A DNA stretch of 64,000 nucleotides from Enhydrobacter aerosaccus (GTDB taxonomy: Bacteria > Pseudomonadota > Alphaproteobacteria > Reyranellales > Reyranellaceae). A model generated the notes under the pieces. The model was not told the origin of the DNA. It made no database searches and saw nothing but the letters and a program-made list of their open reading frames with translations. A program made the translations under genes and the position numbers. The stretch covers positions 62,001 through 126,000 of the forward strand of contig NZ_FUWJ01000006.1 in assembly GCF_900167455.1 (NCBI RefSeq). The letters run 5' to 3'. Positions 1-9,067 of this stretch are shown here, in pieces; within the stretch, counting starts at the first letter, position 1, and each line of letters begins with the position of its first letter.

Positions 1-189
1 GACCACCTCGGCCTTGCCGCCTTTGCGGACGATCGCGCGGGCGGTGCCTTCGAGGCCTTTCACGGTGCGGCCGGCACAGAGCACGGTAGCACCGGCTGCG
101 GCCAGGGTGAGTGCCATGTCGCGGCCCAGGCCACGCGAGGCGCCGGTCAGGAGAACGACGCGGTTCTTCATGGAAAAGAGGTCTGCCAT
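1..189 (-). CDS. SDR family oxidoreductase, N-terminal part (runs off window)
   Basis: Only the first 63 codons are present; the gene continues past the left edge. The protein opens MADLFSMKNRVVLLTGASRG and shows the TGASRGLG dinucleotide-binding loop of classical short-chain dehydrogenases, followed by the beta-alpha-beta pattern of a Rossmann fold. It is divergent from another SDR that starts 53 bp away, so the two probably share a promoter region. A second in-frame ATG six codons in is an alternative start. The substrate cannot be inferred because the catalytic Tyr-Lys region is outside the window. Confidence 0.85.
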   Translation of the reverse strand, partial: MADLFSMKNRVVLLTGASRGLGRDMALTLAAAGATVLCAGRTVKGLEGTARAIVRKGGKAEVV

Positions 190-242
190 GGGAACCGATC
201 CTAGCCTAGAAAGGGGCCCGGCACCTATCGGGAGGAGAGATC

Positions 243-1034
243 ATGGCCAAAGTGGCAATCGTGACGGGCTCGGCGACCGGACTTGGCGCGGCCTGCGCCG
301 TCGATCTGGCGGGCAAAGGCTGGAACGTCGCGATCAACTACACCAAGAGCAAGAAGGAAGCGGACGAGACCTACGAAAAGGTCAAGGCCAAGGGTGTCGA
401 AGCCATCCTCGTCCAGGCCGACATGGGCCAGGACGCCGACTGCCGGAAGCTGGCTGCCGAGACCCTGAAGACGTGGGGACGCATCGACGGGCTGATCAAC
501 AATGCCGGGACCACCAAGTTCCAAAGTCAGGGCGATCTCGACGGCGTGTCGGCCGAGGACTTCGACCGCATCCTGCGCGTGAACGTCACCGGCCCCTACA
601 TGATGAGCCGTGCCGTCTATCCGACCATGAAGAAGCAATGGGACGAGAAGCAGGAGCGCGGCGCGATCGTGAACATCTCCTCGATCGCCGGCGTCATGGG
701 CGTGGGAACCTCGATCCCCTATGCCGCCTCGAAGGGCGCGCTCAATACGCTCACCCTGTCGCTGGCGCGCTGGTTCGGGCCGGCGGTGCGCGTCAACACG
801 GTGTGCCCCGGCTTCATCCAGACGCGCTGGCTGCTGGGCGCCCTGGGCCAGGACGACTACGAGAAGCTGAAGGCCGCCCAGGAGGCCAGCACGCCGCTGC
901 GCCAGGCCGGAACGCCGGAGCAGATGGCCGAAGCCGCCATCTTCTTCCTGACCAGCGCCTCCAATATCACCGGCGAGTTCCTGATCGTCGATGCCGGCAC
1001 CCATCTCGGCGGCCTGCCGATGAAGGGTCGTTAG
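243..1034 (+). CDS. SDR family NAD(P)-dependent oxidoreductase
   Basis: Complete 263-residue classical SDR, the usual family length. The N-terminus carries TGSATGLG for cofactor binding, NNAG lies near residue 87, the catalytic Ser sits in NISSIAGV, and the YxxxK pair is in YAASKGAL. The C-terminus ends in the typical 'FLIVDAGTHLGG' sheet. The ATG is preceded by GGGAGGAGAG, a strong ribosome-binding site. FabG-like 3-oxoacyl or sugar/alcohol dehydrogenases are the closest functional types; the substrate is unknown. It is divergent from the partial SDR to its left and is followed by a strong hairpin, so it is probably transcribed alone. Confidence 0.93.
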   Translation: MAKVAIVTGSATGLGAACAVDLAGKGWNVAINYTKSKKEADETYEKVKAKGVEAILVQADMGQDADCRKLAAETLKTWGRIDGLINNAGTTKFQSQGDLDGVSAEDFDRILRVNVTGPYMMSRAVYPTMKKQWDEKQERGAIVNISSIAGVMGVGTSIPYAASKGALNTLTLSLARWFGPAVRVNTVCPGFIQTRWLLGALGQDDYEKLKAAQEASTPLRQAGTPEQMAEAAIFFLTSASNITGEFLIVDAGTHLGGLPMKGR

Positions 1035-1052
1035 GACGGACAAATCGTCGAG

Positions 1053-1077
1053 CGTGGCGCGGCCCTGCCGCGCCACG
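1053..1077 (+). terminator. Hairpin after the SDR gene
   Basis: A perfect 10-bp GC-rich stem (CGTGGCGCGG / CCGCGCCACG) with a 5-nt loop begins 19 bp after the SDR stop codon. The downstream flank (ACTTGAACTTTCTT) is only moderately T-rich, so it may be a weak intrinsic terminator or a 3'-end-stabilising hairpin. Confidence 0.55.
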
Positions 1078-1221
1078 ACTTGAACTTTCTTCGGTGCCGA
1101 CGGCGAAGAGAAAGTCCTTTCCTTTCGCAGTACGTCTTCTCATGGACCGCCGCACTTCTTCTCCATGGCGGGATTTGGAGCGCGGGCCAAGATCGACCGG
1201 AACAACCCGGAGGTCTTGTCC

Positions 1222-2067
1222 ATGAGCCTGCAAGCGACTGCCGACACCCTTGCCAGCTTGCCGCATGTCGTGGCCGACTTGAACTATCTCGTGCCCATGG
1301 CCGAGCGGCCCCGCAACTACACCTTCGAACCGCCGGCCGGCGAGCCCTGGAGCAATATCCAGAACGAGACGCGGCGCGTTTCCATCCATGATGCGCGGCC
1401 GATCGCCGACAAGGTGTCGCTCGATGCCAATGGCTTCGCGCTCGTCAGCCATCGCAGCGCCGTGCGCGACTTCTTCGACGATGATGAAGTCCGGAAGGTC
1501 TACTACCCTGAGGTCGAGCGGTTGCTGAAGGAAGCAACTGGCGCCGATCGTGTCTTCATCTTCGACCATACGACCCGGCGCCGCGTGCCCGGCGCGCAGG
1601 ATCGTGGCGGCGGTCCGCGCCAGCCGGTGCAGCGGGTCCACATCGATCACACCGCGCGCTCCGGCCCGCAACGCGTGCGCGATCTCCTGCCCGAAGAGGC
1701 CGACGAGTTGCTGAAGGGGCGCGTGCAGGTGGTCAATGTCTGGCGGCCGATCCGTGGTCCGCTGCTCGACTCACCGCTTGCCGTGTGCGACGCCACGACC
1801 GTGCGCAGCGACGAGCTGGTGCCGTCGGATCTCGTCTATCCGCATCGCGTCGGCGAAACCTACTCGGTCACCTACAATCCGGCGCACCGCTGGTACTATG
1901 TCCCGCAGATGCGGACCGGCGAGGCGCTGCTGCTGAAATGCTCGGATACGTCGACGCAGGTTCCGGCGCGCTTCACGCCCCACACGGCCTTCGTCGACCC
2001 GACCGCGCCGGCCGACGCTCCGCCGCGCGAGAGCATCGAGGTGCGCACGCTGGTGTTTCACCGCTAA
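1222..2067 (+). CDS. CmcJ/NvfI family oxidoreductase
   Basis: 281-residue protein of the family typified by CmcJ (cephamycin biosynthesis) and fungal NvfI/AsaB-type enzymes, many of which are Fe(II)/2-oxoglutarate oxygenases. Visible family blocks are VFIFDHTTRR, then 'VHIDHTARSGPQRV', whose H-x-D supplies the likely first iron ligands, then NVWRPI, and NPAHRWYYVPQM, where the distal His is expected. The start is set at the ATG preceded by GGAGG nine bases upstream; an upstream in-frame ATG (1165) lacks a ribosome-binding site. A clear paralogue lies at 32524-33378. It converges with the phosphatase gene 7 bp downstream. The substrate is unknown. Confidence 0.85.
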   Translation: MSLQATADTLASLPHVVADLNYLVPMAERPRNYTFEPPAGEPWSNIQNETRRVSIHDARPIADKVSLDANGFALVSHRSAVRDFFDDDEVRKVYYPEVERLLKEATGADRVFIFDHTTRRRVPGAQDRGGGPRQPVQRVHIDHTARSGPQRVRDLLPEEADELLKGRVQVVNVWRPIRGPLLDSPLAVCDATTVRSDELVPSDLVYPHRVGETYSVTYNPAHRWYYVPQMRTGEALLLKCSDTSTQVPARFTPHTAFVDPTAPADAPPRESIEVRTLVFHR

Positions 2068-2074
2068 GGCGGCG

Positions 2075-2629
2075 TCACGCCGGCAGTTCGTGTCCCCGGC
2101 CGATGTTGCGGATGATCTCCGCCAGATGCGGCTTGGCCTGCAACAGGGCTCGCCGATAGGCGACGAGCCCGTCCAGCAGCGCCCCGTTGCGGCCGAGGAG
2201 CTGGTCGGCGAACTCGACCATGCGGGTGTTGGGCCAGCCGTGCGGACGCAGGTCGAGGATCTTGAGGAAGGCCTCTTCTTCCTGGCCGGGCGCGTGCTGA
2301 GCCATCAGGATCGCGGCCGCCGCCGTCGAGCGCGAGACGCCGGCATGGCAATGGATCAGGACGTGGCTGTCGGGAGCGGCATGCACGCGCTCCCCGAACG
2401 CCAGCACCTGCTCGATATGCTGCGGCGTGCAGGCCTCGAAGCCCGGATACTCGGCGACCACGTCGTCGAACCGCAGCAGCAGGTGGTCGATCTCGAAATA
2501 ATCGTCCAGCGCCTCTGGCCGTGGTTCGTGCGTGTCGATGATCGACAGCACATGGCTGACGCCGAGGGAGGAATGGCGCGACAGGTCGGGAATGCCGCAG
2601 ATCGTGAGCTTGTGACTGGGAAGAGGCAT
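2075..2629 (-). CDS. Dual-specificity/tyrosine phosphatase family protein
   Basis: 184-residue cytoplasmic protein carrying the cysteine phosphatase signature HCHAGVSRST (H-C-x5-R-S/T) near residues 94-103, the P-loop that forms the phospho-cysteine intermediate. Upstream is the 'VLSIID' strand and an acidic stretch (FDDVVAEYPGF) that could contain the general-acid Asp. This resembles the small bacterial protein-tyrosine phosphatases encoded in many alphaproteobacteria. It is last in a minus-strand run after the CoA-transferase pair, from which it is separated by 65 bp. No substrate is suggested by context. Confidence 0.85.
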   Translation of the reverse strand: MPLPSHKLTICGIPDLSRHSSLGVSHVLSIIDTHEPRPEALDDYFEIDHLLLRFDDVVAEYPGFEACTPQHIEQVLAFGERVHAAPDSHVLIHCHAGVSRSTAAAAILMAQHAPGQEEEAFLKILDLRPHGWPNTRMVEFADQLLGRNGALLDGLVAYRRALLQAKPHLAEIIRNIGRGHELPA

Positions 2630-2694
2630 GGCCGCGTTCTACCCCAAGTCGGGTGTGCCGTGCAGGCCGATCTCCGGCGTGCCAGGCATGACGA

Positions 2695-3444
2695 TCAGGC
2701 GGCGGTGGGAAAGACCTGGGCGACGAAGCGCCGATAGGCTTCGGCGATCTGGCGCGCGATCGGGCCGCGGATCGTCTCCAGCGTCGCCGCATCGGGCGGG
2801 GCTGTCGTTCGCACATCGCCGCCGATGTCGAAATCGAAGCCCGTATTGTCCCGCACTTCTTCCACCGTATGGCCAGGATGGACCGTCTCGAGGACGAATC
2901 GGCGGCGGCGGCGGTCGAAGGAGAACCAGCACAGGTTGGTCAGCAGGCCGACCGGGCCGCCAGGCCGATAGACACCGTCGGCCCGCGGGCCGGGGGCGGA
3001 GACGAAGTCCACCCGGGGCACCATGACGCGCCGGCTGTGCTCCTCCCGGAACAGGATCACCCGCGGCACTAGGTAATAGAGATAGGCCGAGCCGAACGAA
3101 CCGGGCCAGCGCACATTGGTCTGGGGATAGGTACCGCCGGCGCCGACGAGGTTGATGTTGGCCTCGCCGTCGATTTGCCCGCCGCCGAGGAAGAAGGCGT
3201 CGATTCGGCCCTGGGCCGCCATGTCGAACAGTTCGACGCCGCCCGATGTCATCGCATTCAGATGACGGCTGCCGAGAATGGTGAGGAACAGGCGCCGCGG
3301 CGGCGTCTCCGCCGCCGCCCAATGGCGGGCGAGCAGCGCGCCGGCGCCCGGGATCGGTGACGAGGCGCCCACGGCGACGCTGCGGCAGGGGAGTAGCAGC
3401 CGGCCAATCGTATGGATCAGCAGTTCCTGGCGCGACACGGTCAT
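2695..3444 (-). CDS. CoA-transferase subunit beta (GctB/IpdB-like)
   Basis: 249-residue beta subunit of a class I heterodimeric CoA-transferase of the glutaconate/IpdAB type. It shows the SPIPGAGALLAR strand-turn near the N-terminus, then 'FFLGGGQIDGEANINLVG', a family hallmark. Its start overlaps the end of the alpha-subunit gene by 4 bp (ATGA-type coupling), consistent with a 1:1 complex. In this family the name covers both true CoA-transferases and IpdAB-like ring-opening hydrolases of steroid catabolism, so the exact reaction is open. Confidence 0.87.
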   Translation of the reverse strand: MTVSRQELLIHTIGRLLLPCRSVAVGASSPIPGAGALLARHWAAAETPPRRLFLTILGSRHLNAMTSGGVELFDMAAQGRIDAFFLGGGQIDGEANINLVGAGGTYPQTNVRWPGSFGSAYLYYLVPRVILFREEHSRRVMVPRVDFVSAPGPRADGVYRPGGPVGLLTNLCWFSFDRRRRRFVLETVHPGHTVEEVRDNTGFDFDIGGDVRTTAPPDAATLETIRGPIARQIAEAYRRFVAQVFPTAA

Positions 3445-4277
3445 TCGGCAGCCTGGCGCCGCCGGTGGACGAACTCGTCGAGGTAGCGGGCGAAGCCGTC
3501 GGCGGTGCGGGCCAACTGACTGTAGTCGCGAAGGTGCGCCTCGTCGGTCTCGTAGTGATCCGCCAGTCCCAGCGGCCAGGCACCGCGTGCCGCGACCGCG
3601 CTGCCCGCGACATAGATCGCCGGCAGCGTTCCCGCTGCCGTCTCCTCGCTGGCGAGCAGATCGACGTCGCGGACCTCCTCAACGGTAACGAGGGCGCCGT
3701 GGATCGCCGCCTGGGCCATGACGGCCAGATCGTGCTGCCGGCCGATGAAGATGTTGCCGTCGCGATCGGCGTACGGCGCATGGATCACGGCGAAATCCGG
3801 TCGTATGGCCGGCAGCAGCACGATGGGATCGCGATGTGCCGCAAACGGATTGTCGATCACCTTCCAGTCGGAGCGATGCGTGAGCAGGTCGCTGCCGATG
3901 ATGCCGCGCAAGGGGATAAAGGGAATGTTCTTGCGACCGGCCTCGATCGCGGCGTGGATGGCCGGGCAGGTGGCATCCCGCATCTCGATCGTCCCGGCCT
4001 TCAAGGCGGCATGGAAGCGATGCGGAGTGCCGTGCTCGCCAAAGGAGATGGCGGAGGTCTCGAGCGTCCTGACGCAGCCGGCACCGATCAGCAGGTCGGC
4101 CTGAAGGTCGCTGACCGGAACGCAAACCAGATGAAGGTCTCGAACACCGCGCCGGATCAGGGCGCGCGTGGTCTCCATGGCAACGCCGAGCCCGTCATGA
4201 GGCACGGCGATCTTCGCGCCGTCCGATACCTGAGTGGCAAGTTCCTCGACGGAACTCCGCAGCCAATCCTGGGACAT
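3441..4277 (-). CDS. CoA-transferase subunit alpha (GctA/IpdA-like)
   Basis: 278-residue alpha subunit partnering the overlapping beta-subunit gene. N-terminal DGAKIAVPHDG corresponds to the region usually reading GxxI..GG in class I CoA-transferases. 'ISFGEHGTPHRF' and 'NPFAAHRDPIVLLPAIRPDFAVIHAPYADRDGNIF' regions match GctA-type proteins, the last being a strong signature (here split across residues 175-210). The start is placed at the ATG with a CGGGAGGG ribosome-binding site; 20 further upstream codons are open but lack one. No acyl-CoA dehydrogenase or thiolase is adjacent, so the donor and acceptor are unknown. Confidence 0.87.
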   Translation of the reverse strand: MSQDWLRSSVEELATQVSDGAKIAVPHDGLGVAMETTRALIRRGVRDLHLVCVPVSDLQADLLIGAGCVRTLETSAISFGEHGTPHRFHAALKAGTIEMRDATCPAIHAAIEAGRKNIPFIPLRGIIGSDLLTHRSDWKVIDNPFAAHRDPIVLLPAIRPDFAVIHAPYADRDGNIFIGRQHDLAVMAQAAIHGALVTVEEVRDVDLLASEETAAGTLPAIYVAGSAVAARGAWPLGLADHYETDEAHLRDYSQLARTADGFARYLDEFVHRRRQAAE

Positions 4278-4343
4278 GCGTCCCTCCCGAACAATCTTGT
4301 TGGGGGTCATTCTGTGGCCGGGCATCGCCTGCGGCAAGACGGG

Positions 4344-5309
4344 TCAGCCGCAGATCTCTTTCGCCATCCGGTCGAAGGCGACCCAGAACTGCGCCCGGAT
4401 ATCATCGGTTTCCATCAGCACTTCGTGCCGGCAGCCGGCGATGGTCAGGAGTTCGCCCTGGCGCAGCCGTGCGACCACCGGCGGATGGCTGGCCGGATCG
4501 ACGAGATCGTCCTGCGCCGCGCTGACCAGCAGGATCGGCAGGTCGATGCGCTCGAGCATCCCGGGCGCCAAGGCGGCGGTCATCGACCGCAAGGCCTGTC
4601 GGCACCAGCCGATGGTCGGCCCGCCAAGGCAGAGGCGCGGATCGGCCTCGAACCAATCGGCGGTGAAGCGAAAGCGCCGCTCGTCATGTGTGAGGACGTT
4701 GCCGGCGAACGGATACTTCGACGCCTGGAATGCGCCAGTGCCGAACAGATAGTGCCGGTCGACGGCCTGAAAAGGCGGGGTGAGCCGAATCACGTTCCGC
4801 AACAGCGCCTGGCGTTTCAGGCCCATCATGGGAGCCGTCACGATGCCGCCGGCAAACGGGCCGCTTCCGTTCTGGGCGAGCGAGCGCAGGAAGAGGTGGC
4901 CGCCCATCGAATGGCAAAGCCCGATCACTGGTCTGGGTGCATCGATCAGCACGGTATCGAGGAACAGGCTGAGATCCGTGAGATAGGTCTCGAAGCGATC
5001 GATATGGCCCTTATGGCTGTCCGGCAGGGGCCGATCGGACAGGCCCTGGCCCCGCCAGTCGAAGCCAACGACGGCGAAGCCGCGCGATAGGAGTTCGCCG
5101 ACCACTTCCGTCGCGTATTTCTCGATGAACTCCAGCCGTCCGGGCAGGATCAGCACTGTTCCCCGGGGCGTCCCGACAGCGTTCCACCACGCGTAGCGCA
5201 AACGAGTCGCACCCGATTGCAGAAAGGCATAGCGATCGGCGGGCCGATAGGGCGGCTGGAGACCGACCGGAACGGCCGCCGGTGCGGCAAGAGGGTCGTC
5301 TTTCGTCAT
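4344..5309 (-). CDS. Alpha/beta fold hydrolase (lysophospholipase-like)
   Basis: 321-residue serine hydrolase in the monoglyceride lipase/PldB group. The nucleophile elbow is GLCHSMGG, the oxyanion strand is 'VLILPGRLEF', FDWRGQGLSD matches the D-x-R-G-x-G-x-S block, and ASHPPVVARLR plus GCRHEVLME supply the acid/His region. There is no convincing signal peptide, so it is probably cytoplasmic. The start is uncertain: ATG codons at 5309 and 5324 and a GTG at 5375 are all in frame and none has a good ribosome-binding site. It lies 66 bp upstream of the CoA-transferase operon in the same direction. Confidence 0.88.
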   Translation of the reverse strand: MTKDDPLAAPAAVPVGLQPPYRPADRYAFLQSGATRLRYAWWNAVGTPRGTVLILPGRLEFIEKYATEVVGELLSRGFAVVGFDWRGQGLSDRPLPDSHKGHIDRFETYLTDLSLFLDTVLIDAPRPVIGLCHSMGGHLFLRSLAQNGSGPFAGGIVTAPMMGLKRQALLRNVIRLTPPFQAVDRHYLFGTGAFQASKYPFAGNVLTHDERRFRFTADWFEADPRLCLGGPTIGWCRQALRSMTAALAPGMLERIDLPILLVSAAQDDLVDPASHPPVVARLRQGELLTIAGCRHEVLMETDDIRAQFWVAFDRMAKEICG

Positions 5310-5608
5310 TTGAGACGGCGGCATTTTGGCATTTTGGCCTTCATTGGAGTCGGACTCTTTACCGGTCCCGGGCACACGGCTATAGATCGCATCGGTCGCC
5401 TCATCGCCTGCGAAGGGTCGCAGACGAGGAAATCTGGCGCAAGGAAACCTCGAAGAGGTCCGCCGCGGCGCGTGGTTATCGGCTCAAGGCTTGGAGTCGA
5501 TCCGGCATTTTCCTTGCGTCGACCTGAGTCGCGCGCGGGAGGCCTGCGACCACGACCCTGCTGCGAACCCTGCCCTCGTTGACGGATTATCGGAGCGGTC
5601 GCCGGTCT
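5310..5608. other. Intergenic region between divergent hydrolase and glucan synthase genes
   Basis: About 300 bp without a convincing gene. Short open frames here have atypical, Arg/Cys-rich composition and no ribosome-binding sites. The only local structure seen is a tandem 8-bp repeat (GGCATTTT twice, 5320-5335) close to the hydrolase start. It presumably holds two divergent promoters. Confidence 0.5.
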
Positions 5609-8407
5609 ATGTTTCGTCTCGGGGTGGTTCTCCTCATTACAGTCGCGGCCACAATTGCGGGCTGGCGGCTGCTTGATCGCCAGGTTGATGCGGCCAATGT
5701 CGAAGGGCCGCTGCACGGCGTCACCTATGCGCCCTGGGGCAAGGATCAGGATCCCCTGTCGGCCACGTCGAGCGGCATCCTGAGCTTCCTGCGCACCGCC
5801 TTCACCGAGGAGCCACCGCCGCCGGTCAAGCCGCGCAAGGAGCAGGTCGAACGCGACTTCGCAATGATGGCGGGACACGTCGATACGATCCGCACCTATC
5901 GCACCTCGGATGGCGGCGACTACATGCCCCAGATCGCGGCGCGCTACGGCCTGAAGCTGGTGCCGGGCGCTTGGATCTACAGCGCCAAGGAAGCCCAGCG
6001 GCAGTTCGGCCGCGACGCCGCAGACGTCAACGCTGAGGAGACGCGCACGCTCATCCGGATGGCCAACCAGAATCCGAACATCGAGCGGGTCCTGGTCGGC
6101 AATGAAAACATCCTGCGCTGGGACAATCAGCTCGGCCTCGCCGACTCCTACGCGGTCAGCCCGGCCCAGCTCATCCGCGAGATCCGCAACGTCAAGCGTA
6201 ACGTCCGGGTGCCGGTCGGCACGTCGGAGACGGCGGATATCTGGCTGCGCTATCCGGAGCTGGTGAAGGAAGTCGATTTCCTCGGCGTGCACATCCTGCC
6301 GTACTGGGACGAGGCCTCCAGCCAGAGCCCGCTCGATTACCTCAAGGACAAGATCAGCCAGCTGCGCAAGGCTTACCCTAACAAGAACATCATCGTCACC
6401 GAAGTCGGCTGGCCGTCGAACGGCGCCGCGCGCCGCATGCCGTCGACGGGCTACGTCAAGTATGCCACGCCGGCCGAGCAGGCGAAGAATGTCCGCGACA
6501 TGGTGGCCTGGCTGAAGCAGCAGGGCATCGACTACTTCGTCATCGAGGCCATCGATCAGCCGTGGAAGTCCTACGACCTCGAAGGCAAGGCCGGCGGCTA
6601 CTGGGGCGTGTGGAACGCCGATCGCCAGCCCAAGTTCGCCTGGAGCGGCGCGATCGAGACCTTCCCGCAATGGTCGGTCTATGCCGCCTGGTCGATTGCC
6701 GCCGCGATGCCCTTGATGCTGCTGTTCCTGTGGAAGTGGCGCGATCTCCGCATCACCGGCCAGTTGCTGTTCTGCGCGCTCGTCGTGCTCTCCACCAGCG
6801 CCGTGGCCTTCGGCGCGTCGGTGGCGGCCGGGACCTACATGGTCACGGGCGAGGAGGTGGGATGGGGCGCCTTGGCCTTCTTCCTGGTCATCAGCCTCGC
6901 CATGGCGCTGGTACAGGCGCTGGAGTTCGTCGAGACGATCTGGCGGCGCCGCTGGATGCGCGAGGCGTTGCCGGCGGCCGAGATGATCTCACTTCAGCCG
7001 GCCGATCGGTCATGGCCGAAAGTCTCGCTGCATCTGGCGATCTGCAACGAGCCGCCGGCGATGGTGATCCAGACGCTCGATTCGCTGGCTGCGCTGGACT
7101 ATCCGAACTTCGAAGTCATCGTCATCGACAACAACACCAAGGATCCGGCGGTCTGGCGTCCGGTGCAGGATTATTGTGCCCAGCTTGGTGAGCGCTTTCG
7201 CTTCTTCCATTTCGATGTGATGAAGGGCTTCAAGGCGGGCGCGCTCAACTACGTGCTGAGCCAGACCGCGGCCGATGCCAAGGTCATCGGTGTCATCGAC
7301 AGCGACTACATGGTGCGGCCGGATTGGCTGAAGGCGGTCGTGCCGTATTTCGACGATCCGAAGATCAGCTATGTCCAGGCGCCGCAGGATCATCGCGACT
7401 GGCGCGACGACCGCTTCAAGGAAATGCTGAACTGGGAATATGCCGGCTTCTTCGATATCGGCATGTGCCTGCGCAACGAGTACGACGCCATCATCCAGCA
7501 CGGCACCATGACGCTGGTGCGGCGCGACCGCATGGAGGAGATGGACGGCTGGGCGACCTGGTGCATCACCGAGGATACCGAACTCGGCCTGCGCCTGATG
7601 GAGAAGGGCTACGGCGCCATGTATAGCCGAGAGCGCTTCGGTCACGGCCTGACGCCCGATCATTTCGCCGGCTACAAGAAGCAGCGCTTCCGCTGGGCCT
7701 ATGGTGCCATGCAGATCATGAAGGCGCATGTCGGCCGGATGTTCGGCGGCAGCACCCAACTGACCTTCTGGCAAAAATACCACTTCGTCGCCGGCTGGCT
7801 CCCGTGGTTTGCCGATGCGCTCAACCTGATCTTCACCTGGGCCGGGCTGGCCTGGATCTTGGCCGTGCTGGTGCCGCCGCTGTTCGGGCTGAGGCCGGTC
7901 GGTCTGCCGCCCGCGGAGTTCATCGCACCGACCATCGGTATCTTCGTCTTCAAGCTGGTCTACTCCTTCGGCCTCTACGCCGATCGCGTGAAATGCACGT
8001 TCCGGCAGAGCCTGGGTGCGTCGCTGGCGGGCCTCGCGCTCACCTATACGGTCGGCCGCGCGGTCATCTATGGCCTGATGACGAGCCGGCTACCCTTCAT
8101 GCGCACGCCCAAGATGGACGAGCGCGCGACGCTCGGCATGGCACTTGGCATGGCGCGCGGCGAGGCCATTCTGATGCTGCTGCTGTGGCTGGCGGCGATC
8201 GTGCTGTGGAACACCAACGGCCAGATCAATCCGGAAGCGCGGCTGTGGGCTTTCTTCATGGTGGTGCAGTCGTTGCCCTTCACGGCGGCGGTCGTCGTTT
8301 CGCTGGTGAATGCCCTGGAGCAGATGCGTCACTCCCAGACCGCCTTCGAGCCTGCACCCGTGACCAGCCCCAGCAGTTCGGGGCCGGCCATGCAGCCGGC
8401 CCAATAG
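5609..8407 (+). CDS. GH17-GT2 fusion: membrane beta-glucan synthase/transglycosylase (NdvB-like)
   Basis: 932-residue two-domain inner-membrane protein. After an N-terminal anchor (FRLGVVLLITVAATIAG), residues about 30-355 form a GH17-type domain: GNENILRW contains the acid/base Glu and VTEVGWPS the nucleophile Glu. Two membrane segments follow, then a GT2 domain (about 475-780) with IDNNTK, the metal-binding IDSDY, TEDTELG and the processive-synthase QRFRW motif, then four or more C-terminal membrane helices. This layout matches NdvB-type proteins that make beta-1,3 (cyclic) glucans, where the GH17 part cyclises or transfers chains. The start is the ATG before the anchor; an upstream TTG is also open. 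It is a monocistronic gene. Confidence 0.9.
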   Translation: MFRLGVVLLITVAATIAGWRLLDRQVDAANVEGPLHGVTYAPWGKDQDPLSATSSGILSFLRTAFTEEPPPPVKPRKEQVERDFAMMAGHVDTIRTYRTSDGGDYMPQIAARYGLKLVPGAWIYSAKEAQRQFGRDAADVNAEETRTLIRMANQNPNIERVLVGNENILRWDNQLGLADSYAVSPAQLIREIRNVKRNVRVPVGTSETADIWLRYPELVKEVDFLGVHILPYWDEASSQSPLDYLKDKISQLRKAYPNKNIIVTEVGWPSNGAARRMPSTGYVKYATPAEQAKNVRDMVAWLKQQGIDYFVIEAIDQPWKSYDLEGKAGGYWGVWNADRQPKFAWSGAIETFPQWSVYAAWSIAAAMPLMLLFLWKWRDLRITGQLLFCALVVLSTSAVAFGASVAAGTYMVTGEEVGWGALAFFLVISLAMALVQALEFVETIWRRRWMREALPAAEMISLQPADRSWPKVSLHLAICNEPPAMVIQTLDSLAALDYPNFEVIVIDNNTKDPAVWRPVQDYCAQLGERFRFFHFDVMKGFKAGALNYVLSQTAADAKVIGVIDSDYMVRPDWLKAVVPYFDDPKISYVQAPQDHRDWRDDRFKEMLNWEYAGFFDIGMCLRNEYDAIIQHGTMTLVRRDRMEEMDGWATWCITEDTELGLRLMEKGYGAMYSRERFGHGLTPDHFAGYKKQRFRWAYGAMQIMKAHVGRMFGGSTQLTFWQKYHFVAGWLPWFADALNLIFTWAGLAWILAVLVPPLFGLRPVGLPPAEFIAPTIGIFVFKLVYSFGLYADRVKCTFRQSLGASLAGLALTYTVGRAVIYGLMTSRLPFMRTPKMDERATLGMALGMARGEAILMLLLWLAAIVLWNTNGQINPEARLWAFFMVVQSLPFTAAVVVSLVNALEQMRHSQTAFEPAPVTSPSSSGPAMQPAQ

Positions 8408-8464
8408 GCTTCGTCAGCGCTTTTCCCTGTCGACACGTCATCATCGTCTGTTAGACCCTTGGCC

Positions 8465-9067
8465 ATGCCCACCGCCGCCCATGCAGGCACTGCCCTGTTC
8501 CTGAAGCGCTGGCTTCGCCGGCCCCTTGCGGTTGGCGCCGTCATGCCGAGCGGTCGATGGCTGACCCAGGCAATGGCGCGGACGACATTGGCCGCTCTGG
8601 GAGATCGCCCGGGCCATGTCATCGAACTGGGAGCCGGGACGGGCGAGGTGACGCGCGCCTTGCTGGCGGCCGGCATTGCCGCCGATCGATTGGCCGTCAT
8701 CGAGCGTGATCCTGAGCTGGTGGCGTTCCTGCGCCGCTATATAGCCGGCCCCAAGATCATCGAAGGCGATGCGGCACGACTGCCGCAGCTGCTGGCGGCC
8801 CATGGCATTCGCCAGGTCGGCGCCATCGTCTCCAGTCTTCCCCTCCTGTCGCTGCCTGCCGATGTCGTGACCGGTATCGTCGAGGGCGTGTTCCAGACGT
8901 TGCCGGCGGACGGTGCGCTGGTGCAGTTCACTTATGGTCCGTCTCCGCCTGTGCCGAAGGCCCTGCGCGAGAGTCTGGGGCTCGCCGGTGGAAGAAGCCG
9001 CCGGATCTGGCGCAATGTGCCGCCGGCGGTCGTGTGGACCTTCACCCGGTCTCCGCGACGTGCCTGA
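8465..9067 (+). CDS. Class I SAM-dependent methyltransferase, PmtA-like (phospholipid N-methyltransferase)
   Basis: 200-residue protein resembling the rhizobial PmtA phosphatidylethanolamine N-methyltransferases. It opens 'FLKRWLRRPLAVGAVMPSG', the typical membrane-binding N-terminal segment, then VIELGAGTGEVTRAL (SAM motif I), an acidic motif II (AVIERDPEL) and IIEGDAARL. Proteins of this group are close to KsgA-type fold methyltransferases, so an alternative substrate is possible. The first start codon is ATG at 8465. Its stop codon overlaps the following Nudix gene, implying co-translation. Confidence 0.82.
   Translation: MPTAAHAGTALFLKRWLRRPLAVGAVMPSGRWLTQAMARTTLAALGDRPGHVIELGAGTGEVTRALLAAGIAADRLAVIERDPELVAFLRRYIAGPKIIEGDAARLPQLLAAHGIRQVGAIVSSLPLLSLPADVVTGIVEGVFQTLPADGALVQFTYGPSPPVPKALRESLGLAGGRSRRIWRNVPPAVVWTFTRSPRRA

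Noticed and set aside
3357-5090. 577-codon plus-strand open frame
   Set aside because: Antisense to the CoA-transferase alpha subunit and hydrolase genes, both well supported.
5217-5582. 121-codon plus-strand open frame between hydrolase and glucan synthase
   Set aside because: Arg/Gly-rich sequence with no ribosome-binding site or family match; overlaps the hydrolase start.
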